Shown piece by piece: positions 52,118 to 59,954 of a DNA stretch of 64,000 bases. How positions within the stretch are numbered: the first letter of the stretch is position 1; the number at the start of each line of letters is the position of its first letter. The position numbers and the translations under genes are program-made. The DNA lies in assembly GCA_017792425.1 (NCBI GenBank), contig CP051233.1:1956402-2020401 (forward strand). The letters run 5' to 3'. The stretch is from Thalassovita sp. (GTDB lineage Bacteria; Pseudomonadota; Alphaproteobacteria; Rhodobacterales; Rhodobacteraceae). Below the pieces are notes generated by a model that was given only the letters and a program-made list of their open reading frames with translations, had not been told where the DNA came from and made no database searches.

Positions 52118-53668
52118 TCAGCGGCCCTTGAACAGTCCGCCCAGGATGCCGCGCACGATGCGGCGGCCGGTGGTGCCTTTCAGTTCCTTGATCAGCGCCT
52201 TGCCGATCGCCTCTCCCATCGTGTCACCGCGCGAATTGCTGCGGGTATCACGCGAGGTTGAGCGGGTCACGCGGGTGCCGGAATAGCGCCGGGCGGCCTT
52301 GAATTCGCGTTCGGCGGCTTCGGCCTCGGCCTCGCGGCGCTCGGCCTCTTCGGCGGCGCGGGCGGCGTCCTGGGCGCGTTGGGCCAGGATTTCATAGGCA
52401 GAATGGCGGTCTTGCGTGGTTTCATACTTGCCCGCGATGGGCGAGGTGTCGATCAGCGCGCGGCGCTCGGACGGGTCTATCGGGCCCAGTTGCGACGACG
52501 GCGGACGGATCAGGGTGCGTTCGACGATTCCCGGCACCCCCTTCTTTTCCAGGAAGGAGGTCACGGCCTCGCCCACGCCGACCTCTCGGATCGCCTGTTC
52601 GGTGTCGAAGCGCGGGTTGTCGCGGTAGGTTTCCGCCGCCATGCGCAGTTCCTTGCGGTCCTTGGCGGTAAAGGCGCGCAGGGCGTGCTGTACCCGGTTG
52701 CCCAGCTGGCCCAGGATGTCTTCGGGCACATCGGCGGGGTTCTGGGTGATGAAATAGACGCCCACGCCCTTGGACCGGATCAGGCGCGCGACCTGTTCGA
52801 CCTTGTCCACCAGCGCCTTGGGGGCGTCGTCGAACAGCAGGTGCGCCTCGTCGAAGAAAAACACCAGCTTGGGCTTGTCGGGGTCGCCGACCTCGGGCAG
52901 TTCCTCGAACAGTTCCGACAGCAGCCACAGCAGGAAGGTCGCGTAGAGGCGCGGGCTGGCCATCAGCTTGTCCGCGGCCAGGATGTTGATGCGCCCGCGC
53001 CCGTCCAGATCGGTGCGCATGATGTCCGACAGTTCCAGCGCCGGTTCGCCGAACAACAGGGTGCCGCCCTGGTTTTCCAACACCATCAGCCGACGCTGGA
53101 TCGCCCCAACCGAGGCCGGGGAAATGTTGCCGTAGCGCAGGTTCAGGTCGGCACGGTTTTCCCCCATCCAGACCAGCAACGCCTGAAGATCCTTCAGGTC
53201 CAGCAGCGCCAGCCCCTGTTCGTCCGCCAGCCGGAAAGCGATGTTCAGGATGCCTTCCTGCGCCTCTGACAGTTCCAGAAGGCGTGACAGCAGCAGCGGC
53301 CCCATCTCGGCCACGGTGGTGCGGACGGGGTGGCCCTGTTCGCCGAACATGTCCCAGAAGGTAACCGGAAAGGCGTCATAGCCGTAGTCGGTGAACCCGA
53401 TTTTCTGGGCGCGTTCGGTAAAAGCGCCATGCAGTTTGAAGGCGGCGCTGCCCGGTTTGGCGATGCCGGACAAATCACCCTTTACATCCGACATGAACAC
53501 CGGCACCCCGGCGGCCGAGAAGCCTTCGGCCATGATTTGCAGGGTGACGGTTTTCCCGGTGCCGGTGGCGCCCGCGATCAGACCGTGCCGGTTGGCGTAT
53601 TTCAGCGCCAGCCCCTGCTGGTCGCCATAGTTTTCGCCGCCACCGCCAATAAAGATGGAATCCTGCAT
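52118..53668 (-). CDS. HerA-type ATPase (DUF853/YjgR family)
   Basis: A 516-residue P-loop ATPase of the HerA/FtsK superfamily. Walker A GATGTGKT is at about 33-40, DVKGDLSG follows, and Walker B is LVFFFDEAHLLFDD. The C-terminus has an Ala/Glu/Arg-rich helix (about 425-455), probably coiled coil, then a basic tail. E. coli YjgR is the nearest named relative; the role is unknown. No NurA nuclease is adjacent, unlike archaeal HerA systems and HerA-based defence pairs. It converges with livM. Confidence 0.85.
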   Translation of the reverse strand: MQDSIFIGGGGENYGDQQGLALKYANRHGLIAGATGTGKTVTLQIMAEGFSAAGVPVFMSDVKGDLSGIAKPGSAAFKLHGAFTERAQKIGFTDYGYDAFPVTFWDMFGEQGHPVRTTVAEMGPLLLSRLLELSEAQEGILNIAFRLADEQGLALLDLKDLQALLVWMGENRADLNLRYGNISPASVGAIQRRLMVLENQGGTLLFGEPALELSDIMRTDLDGRGRINILAADKLMASPRLYATFLLWLLSELFEELPEVGDPDKPKLVFFFDEAHLLFDDAPKALVDKVEQVARLIRSKGVGVYFITQNPADVPEDILGQLGNRVQHALRAFTAKDRKELRMAAETYRDNPRFDTEQAIREVGVGEAVTSFLEKKGVPGIVERTLIRPPSSQLGPIDPSERRALIDTSPIAGKYETTQDRHSAYEILAQRAQDAARAAEEAERREAEAEAAEREFKAARRYSGTRVTRSTSRDTRSNSRGDTMGEAIGKALIKELKGTTGRRIVRGILGGLFKGR

Positions 53669-53714
53669 CTGTGCCCCCGTAGCCCTTCAAGTACGGGATG
53701 AAAATACACTGTTA

Positions 53715-53820
53715 ACCTATTTGCGCCACAGTGAAATCCGTACCCCGGCGCATGTCCCTTGGGCCGGGGCCGACTTCCTCCCTGTCTGACTGGCCGCGCT
53801 TTTCGAAGCGCGGTTTTTTC
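53715..53820 (+). ncRNA. Putative small RNA with CUUCCUCCCU linker
   Basis: In order: a hairpin CCCCGGC...GCCGGGG (53743-53769), the unpaired pyrimidine-rich CTTCCTCCCTGTCTGACTGG, and a terminator hairpin CCGCGCTT-TTCG-AAGCGCGG with TTTTTT. No reading frame of any length accompanies it and no rightward gene precedes it. The build (hairpin, anti-Shine-Dalgarno-like linker, terminator) is as in alphaproteobacterial CCUCC-motif small RNAs. No promoter could be assigned with confidence. Confidence 0.5.
53791..53820 (+). terminator. Rightward terminator with no gene before it
   Basis: CCGCGCTT-TTCG-AAGCGCGG followed by six Ts. The nearest gene upstream is divergent (leftward), so it must end an unannotated rightward transcript. 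Confidence 0.85.
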
Positions 53821-53838
53821 CGGGCAGACCTGCAATGG

Positions 53839-53868
53839 CTGTTGACCATCCCGGGGTTCTGCCCTAGC
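53839..53868 (+). promoter_or_regulatory. Possible sigma-70 promoter ahead of the IalB gene
   Basis: TTGACC and TAGCGT are separated by 17 bases. Transcription would start near 53875, before the small reading frame at 53913 and the IalB gene at 54093. The rest of the gap (53876-54092) holds only that small frame and an A/T-flanked hairpin AAAAAGGG...CCCTTTTT at 53919-53945. Confidence 0.4.
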
Positions 53869-53912
53869 GTTTCGGCAATGACTAAGTCGGCCAGTCCGAC
53901 GGGGAGAAAAAA

Positions 53913-54071
53913 ATGCGGAAAAAGGGGCCTTTTGGTCCCTTTTTCTTTGCCCGGTCAGCGGAAAATCCTGATCGGTCAACGGGATGGCGAATTTCCGCCC
54001 TTGCCGCCGGGCGTGCGGGAAAATGTGACCTGACACTGTGGCGCGCGCATGCTAAGCCCCAAGCAAGCTGA
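53913..54071 (+). CDS. Possible 52-residue protein upstream of IalB gene
   Basis: The frame begins at an ATG seven bases after GGGGAG and ends 21 bases before the IalB start. The product is basic (starts MRKKGPFGPFFFARSAEN), with no recognisable domain. Codons 3-12 coincide with a near-symmetric hairpin that resembles a terminator, which argues that the sequence may instead be a transcript end. Weak call. Confidence 0.25.
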   Translation: MRKKGPFGPFFFARSAENPDRSTGWRISALAAGRAGKCDLTLWRAHAKPQAS

Positions 54072-54092
54072 ACCGATATACAGGGATACCCC

Positions 54093-54659
54093 ATGTTCAA
54101 CATTCGCACCTTTCTGCCCCTTGCCGTGATGATGGCCGTGGCCAGCCCGCTGGCGGCCCAGGATGCCGAAAAGCCTGCACAGGACGCAGCCGCCGCCGAA
54201 GACCCCCAGAAAGGGCCGTATTTCCGCGAGGAATCCGGCGAATGGAAGCTGGAATGCCTGCGAACCGGAGAGGAAAAAGAGCCTTGCCAGCTGTTCCAGG
54301 CGGCATTTGACGATCAGGGCAATCAACTGTCCAACATGCGCCTGTTCAAGCTGCCAAGCGGCGAACAGGCAGAGGCCGGCGCCGTTGTGGCCGTACCGCT
54401 GGAGGTTCTGCTGCCCGCGCAGATGATCCTGACCATCGACGAGGGCAAGTCCAAGCGGTATCCCTATTCGGTCTGCGATCCGCTGGGTTGCTATGCGCGC
54501 ATTGGCTTCACCGCCGAGGAGGTGGCCGAGTTCAAGAAGGGGTCGAAGGCCGTGTTCGAGGTGGTGCCCTTTGTCGCCCCCAACGAGCGGATGAAGATCA
54601 CCTTTTCGCTGAAGGGCTTTACCGCGGGCTATGACAAGATCGACGTGATCCCGCAATAA
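54093..54659 (+). CDS. Invasion-associated locus B (IalB) family protein
   Basis: A 188-residue secreted protein with a signal peptide ending at about PLAA-QD, a short acidic/Ala-rich linker, and the IalB core: GEWKLECLRTGEEKEPCQLFQA with paired cysteines, KRYPYSVCDPLGCYARIGF with two more, and a C-terminal beta-strand pair. Despite the name, the family is widespread in free-living alphaproteobacteria and its role outside Bartonella is unknown. A terminator follows. Confidence 0.88.
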   Translation: MFNIRTFLPLAVMMAVASPLAAQDAEKPAQDAAAAEDPQKGPYFREESGEWKLECLRTGEEKEPCQLFQAAFDDQGNQLSNMRLFKLPSGEQAEAGAVVAVPLEVLLPAQMILTIDEGKSKRYPYSVCDPLGCYARIGFTAEEVAEFKKGSKAVFEVVPFVAPNERMKITFSLKGFTAGYDKIDVIPQ

Positions 54660-54682
54660 ACGATCTGCATTCGCGAAGAACC

Positions 54683-54708
54683 GAAAGGCCCGCTGGCGCG
54701 GGCCTTTC
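54683..54708. terminator. Bidirectional terminator between IalB and fabF-like genes
   Basis: GAAAGGCCCGC-TGGC-GCGGGCCTTTC, an eleven-base-pair stem with A/T-rich ends that serves both converging genes. Confidence 0.75.
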
Positions 54709-54723
54709 GTGTTTGGCCGGGTG

Positions 54724-55932
54724 TCAGACCCGCCCCAGCGCCAACACGGCGTTCAGCCCGCCAAAGGCGAAAGCGTTGGACAGGGCGTAATCCACCTTGG
54801 CCTCGCGCGCCACGTTCGGGACCACGTCCAGCGCGCATTCGGGGTCGGGTTCTTCATAGCCGATGGTGGGCGCGATGATGCCGTCGCGCAGGGCCATGAT
54901 GCAGGCCAGCAGTTCGACCGCGCCGGTGGCCCCGATCAGGTGGCCGTGCATCGACTTGGTCGAGGACATCATCAGCCGGTCCGCGTGCGGGCCGAACACG
55001 TCCGCGACAGCGGCGCATTCGGTCTTGTCATTGGCGGCGGTGCCGGTGCCATGCGCGTTGATATAGCCGACCTGGTCGCGGTTGATCCCGGCATCGGCCA
55101 GCGCCCCGGCAATCGCCCGCGCCGCCCCCTGTTTCGACGGCATGACGATATCGGCCGCGTCCGAGGACATGGCAAACCCCTTCACCTCGGCCAGGATCTG
55201 GGCGCCACGGGCGCGGGCGTGCTCGTATTCTTCGAATACGAAAATGGCCGCACCCTCGCCCTGCACCATGCCGTTGCGGTTGGCGCTGAACGGGCGGCAG
55301 GCGTCCTTGGACATGACGCGCAGGCCCTCCCACGCTTTGACCCCGCCAAAGCACAGCATCGATTCCGACCCGCCGGTGACCATCACCTTTGACATGCCGG
55401 ACCGGACCATCTGGAACGCCTGCGCCATTGCGTGGTTGGACGACGCACAGGCGGTGGAGACGGTAAAGCTGGGCCCTTTCAGGTTGTGTTCCATGCTGAC
55501 ATGGCTGGCGGCGGCGTTGTTCATCAGCTTGGGCACGACGAAGGGGTGAACGCGGTTCTTTCCTTCTTCGTAGACGGTGCGGTAATTGTCGTCCCAAGTG
55601 GATACGCCACCCCCGGCGGTACCCAGCACCACGCCGGCCTTGGCCGACAGTTCGCCATGGAATTCCAGCCCGGACTGGGAAATCGCCTCTTTCGCGGCCA
55701 GCAGGGTGAACTGGGTGAACCTGTCATAAAGTGACAGTTGTTGGCGGTTGAAATGACCCTCTGCCTCGAATCCCTTGACCTGGCCGCCGATGCGGATCGA
55801 CAGCCGTTCGACATCGCGGAATTCTAGGTCGCTGATCCCGCACCGGCCTTCCTTCATGGCTTTCAGGGTTTGGGGAACATCATGGCCAAGCGCGTTGATC
55901 GTTCCCGCCCCGGTAATGACGACGCGGTTCAT
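54724..55932 (-). CDS. Beta-ketoacyl-ACP synthase, FabF-like
   Basis: A 402-residue condensing enzyme with an intact triad: Cys162 in STACASSN, His294 in NAHGTGTA and His331 in KSMHGHLIGATG. It is a little shorter than FabF and sits with its own acyl carrier protein and lpxD rather than with fabD/fabG, so it is more likely a dedicated elongation enzyme for a particular acyl chain, possibly that of lipid A. Its start overlaps the ACP stop by four bases. Confidence 0.88.
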   Translation of the reverse strand: MNRVVITGAGTINALGHDVPQTLKAMKEGRCGISDLEFRDVERLSIRIGGQVKGFEAEGHFNRQQLSLYDRFTQFTLLAAKEAISQSGLEFHGELSAKAGVVLGTAGGGVSTWDDNYRTVYEEGKNRVHPFVVPKLMNNAAASHVSMEHNLKGPSFTVSTACASSNHAMAQAFQMVRSGMSKVMVTGGSESMLCFGGVKAWEGLRVMSKDACRPFSANRNGMVQGEGAAIFVFEEYEHARARGAQILAEVKGFAMSSDAADIVMPSKQGAARAIAGALADAGINRDQVGYINAHGTGTAANDKTECAAVADVFGPHADRLMMSSTKSMHGHLIGATGAVELLACIMALRDGIIAPTIGYEEPDPECALDVVPNVAREAKVDYALSNAFAFGGLNAVLALGRV

Positions 55933-56189
55933 GCGGCCTGCTCGGCCACCAGTTTTTCAATGCCCGCGATGATCGACGCGACCGAGGATATGTCGAAATC
56001 GCTTTTCTCCGGTTCGTTGGCGTTGAACGGAATGGCGATGTCAAAGGCTTCCTCGATCGCGAAGATCGATTCCACCAGGCCCAGGCTGTCGATGCCCAGG
56101 CTTTCCAATGTGCTGTCCAGGGTCACGTCCGACGGTTCCAATACCGCCTGTTCCGCGATGATTGCGATCACCTTGTCCTTGATAGTCAT
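55929..56189 (-). CDS. Dedicated acyl carrier protein
   Basis: An 86-residue acidic ACP with the phosphopantetheine attachment Ser35 in LGIDSLGLVE. It is not the housekeeping AcpP: the IEEAFDIAIPF helix II/III segment is followed by an insertion NANEPEKSDFDISSV. It lies between lpxD and the FabF-like gene and overlaps the latter, which suggests it carries the acyl chain those enzymes handle. Confidence 0.9.
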   Translation of the reverse strand: MTIKDKVIAIIAEQAVLEPSDVTLDSTLESLGIDSLGLVESIFAIEEAFDIAIPFNANEPEKSDFDISSVASIIAGIEKLVAEQAA

Positions 56190-56220
56190 GGTTCCGGCCT
56201 TCCCTCATCCTGAGGCTTAA

Positions 56221-57312
56221 TTAGTCATTGTCCGGCGTCTTTGAAACCGATTTTTGTAACAGGGCGACGTCACGGAACAGGCGCGGCAGGCGACGCAAGG
56301 CTTTGTAGACCTCGATATGCTGGTCCATCTTGATCGCGGGATAGCCCAGCATGACCCGGCCCGCCGGAACATTCGCCAGCACCTTGGTCGCACCGCCGGT
56401 GATGACGTGATCGCCGATGAACAGGTTGTCGCTGACACCGGTCTGGCCGCCCAGCACCACGTTGTTGCCGATCCGGGTGGACCCGGCCACGCCGACCTGC
56501 GCGCAAATCAGGCAATCGTTGCCAATCTCGACGTTGTGGCCGATCTGGGCCAGGTTGTCGAACTTGACGCCATTGCCGATACGGGTATCGCGCACGGTGC
56601 CGCGGTCGATGCAGCTGTTGGCGCCCAGTTCCACGTCGTCGCCGATGGTGACATTCCCCAGGCTGTGGATGCGGGCATAGGATTGCGCGCGCATTTCGCC
56701 CTGGTCGCCCAGCGTGTCGCGAACCCTTTCGACGCTGGATTCCTCGGGCGTGACAAAGGAGAACCCGTCCGCCCCGACCGTGGCCCCCGGCTGCGCGATA
56801 AAGCGTTTGCCTATGCGAACCCGCGCCCCCAGTTTCACGCCTTCGCGCAGGTAGGCGCCTTCGCCCAGGTCCACGTCAGCACCGATGAAGCATTGTGGCC
56901 CGATCACCGACCCGGCGCCGATCCGCGCGCGGGCGCCGATCACCGTCAGCGGGCCGACGCTGGTGCCGGGTCCGATTTCGGCGGTCGGGTCGATCACCGC
57001 GCTGGGGTGAATGCCGGGGGCATAGCCCTGCCCCCTGTCCATCATCGCGCTGAGACCGGACATGGCAAAGCGGGGACGCGGGGCGACGATAGCGGCCTGC
57101 AGCCCCAGCGCCTGCCAATCGGCCCCAGCCCACAGCATCGCGGCACGGGCGTGGCCTTGTGACAGGCCCTCGGCGTATTTCGGGCTCATCGCCAGGGCCA
57201 GGTCGGTGATCCCCGCCATTGCCGGTTCCGCAACGCCTTCGATCGGCAGATCAACGGCGCCGAAAGCCTCTGCCCCCAGCGCCGCAGCAATGTCCTTGAC
57301 CGTATGAGTCAT
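56221..57312 (-). CDS. lpxD: UDP-3-O-acylglucosamine N-acyltransferase
   Basis: A 363-residue left-handed beta-helix protein. The N-terminal about 100 residues form the LpxD uridine-binding domain, hexapeptide repeats follow, and the catalytic histidine is in NLAQIGHNVEIGND. LpxD adds a 3-hydroxyacyl chain from ACP in the third step of lipid A synthesis. Its usual neighbours bamA, fabZ and lpxA are absent; instead an ACP and a ketosynthase follow 31 bp downstream. This may be a second lpxD or a relocated single copy. Confidence 0.9.
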   Translation of the reverse strand: MTHTVKDIAAALGAEAFGAVDLPIEGVAEPAMAGITDLALAMSPKYAEGLSQGHARAAMLWAGADWQALGLQAAIVAPRPRFAMSGLSAMMDRGQGYAPGIHPSAVIDPTAEIGPGTSVGPLTVIGARARIGAGSVIGPQCFIGADVDLGEGAYLREGVKLGARVRIGKRFIAQPGATVGADGFSFVTPEESSVERVRDTLGDQGEMRAQSYARIHSLGNVTIGDDVELGANSCIDRGTVRDTRIGNGVKFDNLAQIGHNVEIGNDCLICAQVGVAGSTRIGNNVVLGGQTGVSDNLFIGDHVITGGATKVLANVPAGRVMLGYPAIKMDQHIEVYKALRRLPRLFRDVALLQKSVSKTPDND

Positions 57313-57345
57313 CTTGTCCGCCTCCAGAATGCTCTGGCGGCAGGA

Positions 57346-58956
57346 TTAGCCGCGAACGGCGCCCAAGGCCACCCCTGCCTGTTCCAGCGCCTCCCAAATC
57401 CGTGCATCGCGGCCATAGACGTCGCGGCGGAATTCCAGCTCTCCCTTGGCGGTGGTCACGGCGGTACGATAGATGATGTGCACCGGCACGTGCTGGGCCA
57501 GGTTCACCTGGGTTTCGCGGCCGGTCCGCAGATGGCCGTGGAATTCCCCCTGCGGGTCGGCGGACTGGCGCGCCAGCAGCGCATAGGCGAAATCAAACGG
57601 TTGATGCAGGCGGATGCAGCCGTGGCTGTAGGCGCGGCTTTCGCGGGCGAACAGGCTTTTGGCCGGGGTGTCGTGCAGGTAGATGTTGTGGCGGTTCGGC
57701 AGCATGAACTTCACCAGACCCAGTGCGTTGCTGTTCGACGGCGGCTGTTTCATGTCGAACGGAAAGTTCGAGGCGGTGTACTGGGTAAAGTCCACATTGG
57801 CGCGGCTGACCATGCGCCCGCTGCCGTCCAGCAGGTTCAGATAGCCCACCGCGTTGGGGTTCTTCTGCAGCATCGGCAGGTATTCGTTGACCGCGATGGA
57901 ACGCGGTACGTTCCATGTCGGGTTTATGATCATGTGTTCCATGACATCAGAGAATTCCGGGCTGCGGCGGTCATGCGCATTGGCCCCCACCACGGTGCGG
58001 CTTTCGAAGGTCACCTTGCCCTCGTCGATGATCTTGGCGCTGAAATCGGTCAGGTTGACCAGCACGTGACGCTGGCCACGGTCCATGTTGGTCCAGCGTT
58101 CGCGCTCCATCGCGACGATGACGGATTGCAGCCGCTTTTCCGGGCCGGTGTTCAGTTCCTGCAGCGTGCCCGCCCCGGCGACGCCATCTGCCTCCAGCCC
58201 GTTCGCAGCCTGGAATTTCTGAACCGCCTGGGTAATCGCGGCGTCATAGCTGCGGGTGGCGCTGCGGTGGAGGTATCCCATGGCAATCAGCCGGTCGCGC
58301 AGGGCCACGACGGCGGGACCGCTGTCGCCCGGTTCCAGTTTGCCACCCGGCACGGTCGCGCCCCATCCGCCCTGGGCGATGCGGGTTTCCAGCTGCATCT
58401 TGGCCTTCATCAGGCGGGCGTATTCCGGGTTTTTCGGCGGCAGCGACCGCATGTAAGCGGTAGGCGCGCTTTGGACAAAGGCGGTGAGGTAGGACTTGCG
58501 GTCCCGCAGAGGGGCGTCGCGCTTGATCCCGTCGTCCACGCGGGACGGGGTCAGGATACCGGTCTGCACATCGCGGGCATAGGTCAGGAAGGCGTGCGAC
58601 AGTGCAACCTCGGCGTTCCCCAGGTCGCGGGGGCTGCGCACATCGCGCAGCAACCGTTCCAGCCCGGCGACATCATAACGCGCGGCGGGCAGCCCGTGGG
58701 CGGGCGCGGTGTCCAGCGCGGCCAGCAGCGCACGGCGGCGCTGTTGCCCCAGCGGGGTGTCCAGCGTCCAGACCGGCTGATAATCCGAGGTGCGATAGAA
58801 ATCGGCAAGGTCGCGGTCCAGGGCCGCCGCCTCGGCCACGGCCTGCCGGAAGGCGGTGACCTGCGCCTGCACCGGTGTCACCGTCAGGGCAAGCATCACG
58901 GCGGCGAACAAGCCCAAAACAACCCGGACACAGCCGGAACGTGTCAGCTTTTGCAT
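57346..58956 (-). CDS. L,D-transpeptidase, YcbB/LdtD type
   Basis: A 536-residue exported enzyme: signal peptide of about 30 residues, an N-terminal catalytic-subdomain region, a peptidoglycan-binding domain (GDSGPAVVALRDRLIAMGYL...AVQKFQAANGLEADGVAG) and a YkuD domain with the active-site Cys in SHGCIRL. It forms 3-3 cross-links in peptidoglycan or attaches proteins. I start at 58956, where AAGGGG lies eight bases upstream. The divergent neighbour is a MepK/YcbK-like gene, the same pairing as ycbB-ycbK in E. coli. Confidence 0.9.
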   Translation of the reverse strand: MQKLTRSGCVRVVLGLFAAVMLALTVTPVQAQVTAFRQAVAEAAALDRDLADFYRTSDYQPVWTLDTPLGQQRRRALLAALDTAPAHGLPAARYDVAGLERLLRDVRSPRDLGNAEVALSHAFLTYARDVQTGILTPSRVDDGIKRDAPLRDRKSYLTAFVQSAPTAYMRSLPPKNPEYARLMKAKMQLETRIAQGGWGATVPGGKLEPGDSGPAVVALRDRLIAMGYLHRSATRSYDAAITQAVQKFQAANGLEADGVAGAGTLQELNTGPEKRLQSVIVAMERERWTNMDRGQRHVLVNLTDFSAKIIDEGKVTFESRTVVGANAHDRRSPEFSDVMEHMIINPTWNVPRSIAVNEYLPMLQKNPNAVGYLNLLDGSGRMVSRANVDFTQYTASNFPFDMKQPPSNSNALGLVKFMLPNRHNIYLHDTPAKSLFARESRAYSHGCIRLHQPFDFAYALLARQSADPQGEFHGHLRTGRETQVNLAQHVPVHIIYRTAVTTAKGELEFRRDVYGRDARIWEALEQAGVALGAVRG

Positions 58957-59276
58957 GATCGCGTCCCCTTCAGAAATCATTTTCTACGCCTTTTCCAACA
59001 ATGACACAGGAGGTGTAAACGTTTGTCTAATCACATTTCCAACAGGAAGCAAACGACTGTCCCCCGGTGCGGATTAACCGGATCTTCATCAATTCTCTGC
59101 AATATTCATCACAAATTGGGCGAAATATTGCCGACCGACAATGATTTCCCAGAATCGCCCGAAATTCAGCGTTGGTCACGGGGAAAACCTATGTAATAAA
59201 AACCGCGCATCTGGGGATGACACGGCAGGTTTCGCGTAACATCGCGGACTGGCAAGAGCGACGGGACAGCTCACGA
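58957..59276. promoter_or_regulatory. Divergent intergenic region between L,D-transpeptidase and MepK-like genes
   Basis: About 320 bp without a credible gene. It is AT-rich around 59080-59140 (GCAATATTCATCACAAATTG; GCGAAATATTGCC), as expected of a divergent promoter, but no clear operator could be assigned. ATG codons at 59172 and 59217 in frame with the MepK-like gene lack ribosome sites. Confidence 0.5.
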
Positions 59277-59846
59277 ATGACGAATAACAGCTCCACGAAC
59301 TTTTCGCGGCGTGCACTGCTGGGTGCGTTCGCAGCGACCACACTGACGGCAGCTCCGACATTTTCCAAGGCAGCAGGGTTTCTGCGCGGCGCAGGCGATA
59401 TCCGCCGCGTCAGCATGTATTCCGGCCGGACCGGCGAAAAGCTGGACATGATCTATTGGATCGAAGGCGAGTACATCAAGGATGCGCTCAAGGAAATCAA
59501 CTTCTTCATGCGGGACTGGCGCACCGGGTCCGCTGTTGGCATGGATACCCGCACGCTGGACATCATCGCGGCCACCCACAACCTGCTGGACGTGAACGAA
59601 CCCTACATGCTGCTGTCGGGCTATCGCAGCCCCGAAACCAACGCGATGCTGCGGTCCAAATCGCGTGCCGTCGCCAAGAATTCCCTGCATATGAAGGGGC
59701 AGGCGGCGGACCTGCGGATGGCCTCACGGTCTGTCAGCCAGATTTCGCGCGCGGCCTCGGCCTGCAGCGCGGGCGGCGTCGGGCGCTACAGCCGGTCGAA
59801 CTTTGTCCATATGGACTGCGGCCCGATCCGTACCTGGGGCCGCTAA
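59277..59846 (+). CDS. MepK/YcbK-like murein endopeptidase (DUF882), Tat-exported
   Basis: A 189-residue protein with a twin-arginine signal (SRRALLGAF) and the peptidase M15-like core: SGYRSPETN, LHMKGQAADL (His138, Asp145) and VHMDCG (His178) as zinc ligands. E. coli MepK cleaves 3-3 cross-links made by L,D-transpeptidases, and here the gene diverges from just such an enzyme, so a maker/cleaver pair is likely. The start at 59277 gives the Tat motif at the proper distance; its Shine-Dalgarno is weak. Confidence 0.87.
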   Translation: MTNNSSTNFSRRALLGAFAATTLTAAPTFSKAAGFLRGAGDIRRVSMYSGRTGEKLDMIYWIEGEYIKDALKEINFFMRDWRTGSAVGMDTRTLDIIAATHNLLDVNEPYMLLSGYRSPETNAMLRSKSRAVAKNSLHMKGQAADLRMASRSVSQISRAASACSAGGVGRYSRSNFVHMDCGPIRTWGR

Positions 59847-59872
59847 ACCCGCTGATTGTTTCCCTTGCAAAG

Positions 59873-59897
59873 GCCCGCCCGTCCCGGCGGGCTTTTT
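59873..59897 (+). terminator. Terminator of the MepK-like gene
   Basis: GCCCGCC-CGTCCC-GGCGGGC followed by TTTTTG. Confidence 0.85.
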
Positions 59898-59954
59898 GTT
59901 TCCGGCAAATGCTACAGGAAAAAAAGACCCCGGACGATGCCGGGGCCAGGTTAC

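Noticed and set aside
52118..53668. HerA-type ATPase as part of a HerA-based anti-phage system
   Set aside because: No nuclease, SIR2 or DUF4297-type partner is adjacent; neighbours are the liv transporter and an intergenic region. YjgR-like housekeeping ATPase fits better.
53919..53945. AAAAAGGG...CCCTTTTT as a definite terminator
   Set aside because: The stem is A/T-weighted with an unpaired GCCTTTTGG centre and lies just after a possible promoter and ribosome site; recorded as ambiguous.
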